IMG/VR virus record: IMGVR_UViG_3300027816_000391
Coordinates: 1-24,448 of that record
Origin: a virus
Length of the DNA stretch: 24,448 nt
Reading direction: 5' to 3' (one strand)
Below the pieces are notes generated by a model, which saw only the letters and a program-made list of their open reading frames with translations, ran no database searches and was not told where the DNA came from. Made by a program: the position numbers and the translations under genes. Below, piece by piece: positions 22,431 through 24,448 of this stretch (within the stretch, counting starts at the first letter, position 1; every line of letters starts with the position of its first letter).

Positions 22431-22648
22431 ACGAGATCAAAGCCTACCTCCGCGGCGCCTGGCGCTCCCGCCTCGTGTGGCTGAATACCGTCGCCGCGTT
22501 CGCCGCCGCGCTGCTCGCCGACTCCGCCGTGCGCGAGTTCGTGCTCTCGCAGATCGGCCCGAACGGCCTCGCGACGGTCGCCGCCGCAGTCGCAGCCGGC
22601 AATATCGCGCTGCGATTCGCCACGACCAAACCGCTCACCGAGCGCTGA
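22427..22648 (+). CDS. Putative holin with two membrane spans (73 aa)
   Basis: ATG 22427 overlaps the endolysin stop (ATGA). After a basic start (MNEIKAYLRGAWRSRL) it has two hydrophobic stretches: residues about 18-32 (WLNTVAAFAAALLAD) and about 48-64 (GLATVAAAVAAGNIALRF), with a short acidic loop between them and a basic tail. Small size, two spans and position immediately after the endolysin suggest a class II-type holin. With the single-span protein at 21721 there are two holin candidates; one may be an antiholin or assistant. No family match is claimed. Confidence 0.7.
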   Translation: MNEIKAYLRGAWRSRLVWLNTVAAFAAALLADSAVREFVLSQIGPNGLATVAAAVAAGNIALRFATTKPLTER

Positions 22649-22652
22649 CGCC

Positions 22653-22967
22653 GTGGCGACCGGAATCCCTGCGAGATTCCAGCTCCTCGGCCACACGATA
22701 AACGTCCGCGTCATCCCGCGCTCGCGGTGGCGGCACGGCAAGGGCGTCGTCGGCGTCTGGATACCGGACCGGCTTCGTATCGACTTGCTCTCCGATCCGC
22801 TCGAGACGCAGCTGCAGGCGACCTTCTGCCACGAGCTCGTGCACGCGCTCCTCGACATGATGAATCACGAGCTCTCGCACGACGAAACCTTCGTCGACAA
22901 CCTCGCGGCGCTGCTTATGCAGGCGCTCGTGACGTTCGAATTCCAAAGGCCACCCCGCGGGGATTAG
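22653..22967 (+). CDS. Small zinc metallopeptidase-like protein (HExxH)
   Basis: 104 residues from GTG 22653. Residues 60-64 are HELVH, the zinc-binding HExxH, in a helix that follows FC. The following helix carries SHDETFVDNLAALLMQ, with Glu78 a candidate third ligand. Upstream is the strand LLGHTINVRVIP and a 'GVWIPDRLRIDL' strand, as in compact phage metallopeptidase-like proteins with an ImmA/IrrE or SprT-like fold. Targets are unknown; phage relatives are uncharacterised. It is short for a full peptidase domain. It follows the holin with a 4-nt gap and abuts the next gene. Confidence 0.75.
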   Translation: MATGIPARFQLLGHTINVRVIPRSRWRHGKGVVGVWIPDRLRIDLLSDPLETQLQATFCHELVHALLDMMNHELSHDETFVDNLAALLMQALVTFEFQRPPRGD

Positions 22968-23966
22968 ATGCCAGCGCCAAAGGTAAGCGACGCAGAGTTC
23001 ATCCAAACGTGGCACCGATACAAAGAGCCGAGACTCGTCTCGAAGGCTCTCAGCGTATCGGTGCGGCAGATCCACGAGCGCCGACGCCGCCTCGAGGCCA
23101 AGCACGGCATCGTGCTCCCGAGCGCGAACGCGCAGGTCAACGCGAGCCCGTATAGCCAAAAGGGCAGAGCGGTCCAGCAGACCGCCGAGCGCCGCGCCAG
23201 GCAGTATGAGCGCGAGATGGGCGTCATCGTCCAGAACGGCGTCGTCCTGGTCGCCTCCGATTGTCACTACTGGCCGGGAATCGTCACGCCGGCGCACGAG
23301 GCTCTCTGTACGCTCGCGAAGGAGCTGAAGCCGGCGATGGTCGTGCTCAACGGCGACCTACTCGACGGCGCGCGGATCTCGAGGCACGCGCGGATCATGT
23401 GGGAGAAGCAGCCCGAGCTGCGCGAGGAGCTGCACGCGGTGCAGGACCGATGCGCCGAGCTCGAGCGCGCGGCGGGCGGTGCGGAACTGATCCGCACGAT
23501 CGGCAACCACGACGCGCGGTTCGAAAATTACTTGAGCGCGAACGCTCCCGAGCTCGAGGAGATGACCGGCTCGACGCTGATCGACTACCTGCCGCGATGG
23601 CGCGCCGGCTGGTCCGTTCACGTCAACGCCGGCACCGACGGCTGGACCGTCATCCGCCACCGCCCGGTCGGCGGCGGCATCCACGCCGCGTACAACTCGA
23701 CGCTCCGGGCGGGCACGCATTACGTGCACGGCCACCTGCACAAGCTCCAGGTGACGCCGTGGGCCGACTACCGCGGCCGGCGCTTCGGCGTCGACACCGG
23801 CACGCTCGCCGAGCCCGCCGGGCCGCAGTTCAACTACACCGAGGCGGCGCCGCTGAACTGGGCGAGCGGCTTCGTCGTGCTCACCTACCACGCCGGCCGG
23901 CTCCTCGAGCCCGAGCTCGTCGTCGTTCACGCCGGCGCCGCATGGTTCCGAGGCAGGAAGTTATGA
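22968..23966 (+). CDS. HTH-metallophosphoesterase fusion
   Basis: 332 residues. Residues about 5-45 (DAEFIQTWHRYKEPRLVSKAL to VRQIHERRRRLE) form a DNA-binding-like helix-turn-helix of the terminase/resolvase sort. After a polar linker, residues 92-270 are a calcineurin-like metallophosphoesterase. Every motif is present: Asp98-x-His100, GDLLD with Asp130, GNHD with Asn180 and His181, and GHLH with His256 and His258, plus His231 as an intermediate metal ligand. Metal-dependent phosphodiester cleavage is expected. With the DNA-binding head, a nucleic-acid substrate is likely, but that is inference. It abuts the upstream gene and overlaps the next by ATGA. Confidence 0.85.
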   Translation: MPAPKVSDAEFIQTWHRYKEPRLVSKALSVSVRQIHERRRRLEAKHGIVLPSANAQVNASPYSQKGRAVQQTAERRARQYEREMGVIVQNGVVLVASDCHYWPGIVTPAHEALCTLAKELKPAMVVLNGDLLDGARISRHARIMWEKQPELREELHAVQDRCAELERAAGGAELIRTIGNHDARFENYLSANAPELEEMTGSTLIDYLPRWRAGWSVHVNAGTDGWTVIRHRPVGGGIHAAYNSTLRAGTHYVHGHLHKLQVTPWADYRGRRFGVDTGTLAEPAGPQFNYTEAAPLNWASGFVVLTYHAGRLLEPELVVVHAGAAWFRGRKL

Positions 23967-24184
23967 CCGACCCGATCAATCCGGCCCACTACCGAGCGGG
24001 CGAGATCGAGTGCATCGACGCCATCCAGGCACAGCTCTCGCCGGCCGAGTGGCAGGGCTACCTGCGCGGGCAGATCGCGAAGTACAACTGGCGGCTCGGC
24101 CTGAAGGACTCCGTCGAGCAGGATGCCCGGAAGCTGCTCTGGTACGCCTCCATGCTCGCCGGCGTCGATCCGCGCGACCGATGA
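23963..24184 (+). CDS. DUF3310 protein (73 aa)
   Basis: ATG 23963 overlaps the previous stop (ATGA). It reads NPAHYRAGEIECIDAIQAQL, then EWQGYLRGQIAKYNWRLGLKD and EQDARKLLWYASML, the full DUF3310 pattern: P-x-H-Y, the 'IECIDAI' strand, the 'GxxxGqxxKYxWRxG' helix and a final 'D-x-x-K-x-x-w-Y' helix. The domain is often found in phage proteins near nucleotide-related genes and is sometimes labelled a nucleotide kinase, but no kinase P-loop exists here. Function is unknown. Its stop overlaps the next ATG (ATGA). Confidence 0.88.
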   Translation: MTDPINPAHYRAGEIECIDAIQAQLSPAEWQGYLRGQIAKYNWRLGLKDSVEQDARKLLWYASMLAGVDPRDR

Positions 24185-24448
24185 TCCCGCCTTGGCTCAC
24201 CCTTCGCCTGGCCGCATACGGGGCCGCCACGGCGGCGCTCGCCCTCGGCCTATGGCTCGCCTACGGGTGGGCCTACGACCGCGGCGTCGGGGCAGAACGG
24301 GCGCGCTGGCAGGCCTCCGTCGCCGAGGCCGGCACCCGGTTCGCCGAGGCGCTCGCCGAGCAGCAGGCGACGATCGCCGCGCTCGATCGCGACCTCGCGG
24401 CCGCCCGGCGACGCGCAAACCAATCACGGGAGGATCTCGCCGATGCGC
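24181..24448 (+). CDS. Rz-like inner-membrane spanin, partial at window end
   Basis: ATG 24181 overlaps the DUF3310 stop (ATGA), and the frame stays open through the window edge (about 89 residues seen). Residues 8-30 are one N-terminal hydrophobic anchor (RLAAYGAATAALALGLWLAYGW). The rest is a highly charged helical periplasmic domain: RGVGAERARWQASVAEAG, then AEALAEQQATIAALDRDLAAA. An N-terminal signal-anchor with a long coiled coil is the Rz (i-spanin) layout; the outer-membrane partner would be embedded in or follow the missing 3' part. It disrupts the outer membrane after wall digestion, so the host is Gram-negative. Confidence 0.8.
   Translation, partial: MIPPWLTLRLAAYGAATAALALGLWLAYGWAYDRGVGAERARWQASVAEAGTRFAEALAEQQATIAALDRDLAAARRRANQSREDLADA

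Noticed and set aside
23261-23960. Long + strand frame before the DUF3310 gene
   Set aside because: It overlaps the metallophosphoesterase in another frame and is Arg/Ala-rich. Only its last 73 codons, from ATG 23963, form a real gene.

Overview
The window is a continuous block of a tailed-phage genome (or prophage) with long-tailed, HK97-type morphology. Every credible gene lies on the + strand. Base composition is high in G+C, roughly two thirds, with strong G/C preference at third codon positions. A membrane-anchored spanin-like protein, a GH108-type muramidase and holin-like proteins point to a Gram-negative host. The high G+C and the protein families suggest a proteobacterium, but no gene in view fixes the genus. 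There is no integrase, repressor or replication gene, so lifestyle cannot be judged. The right edge cuts the spanin gene.

Layout. (1) 42-1527: six short, tightly overlapped genes: a small protein with an SSB-like acidic tail, two small membrane proteins, a PD-(D/E)XK-like nuclease, an unknown protein, and an HTH protein that may be the late-gene regulator. (2) 1528-1647: the only clear control region. It has two repeat arrays, each an inverted repeat around the same 8-mer, spaced exactly 30 bp apart, followed by an intrinsic terminator. (3) 1648-5267: six structural-looking genes, including a protein built of ~21-residue repeats and a possible fibre-tail adaptor. (4) 5270-5828: an HNH endonuclease and a dyad-rich non-coding stretch that is the best cos candidate. 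(5) 5829-11007: small and large terminase, portal, prohead protease and major capsid protein. (6) 11075-13101: head-tail joining and tail completion genes. (7) 13152-19351: tail tube, tail assembly chaperone with a -1 frame extension, 1080-residue tape measure and one tail-tip protein. (8) 19351-21231: a fibre with a C-terminal S74 self-cleaving chaperone; its middle is markedly AT-richer than the rest of the window. (9) 21231-24448: the lysis region (two holin-like proteins, endolysin, spanin), with a HExxH metallopeptidase, an HTH-metallophosphoesterase and a DUF3310 protein between holin and spanin.

How it works together. Stop and start codons overlap (ATGA, GTGA, TGATG, TAATG) at most junctions, so translation is probably coupled. 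Intrinsic terminators stand right after the capsid and tail tube genes and another stands before the tube gene, which would give more transcript of the two most abundant proteins and may require antitermination. If cos lies at 5660-5828, the late operon runs across the packaging site, and the structural genes of region 3 would be at the right end of the packaged molecule.

The main points to check are the paired repeat array at 1542-1596, the -1 frameshift without a standard slippery heptamer, the apparently minimal tail tip, the foreign-looking fibre segment, and the enzyme genes inside the lysis cassette. I did not find a clearly new defence or CRISPR-like system.
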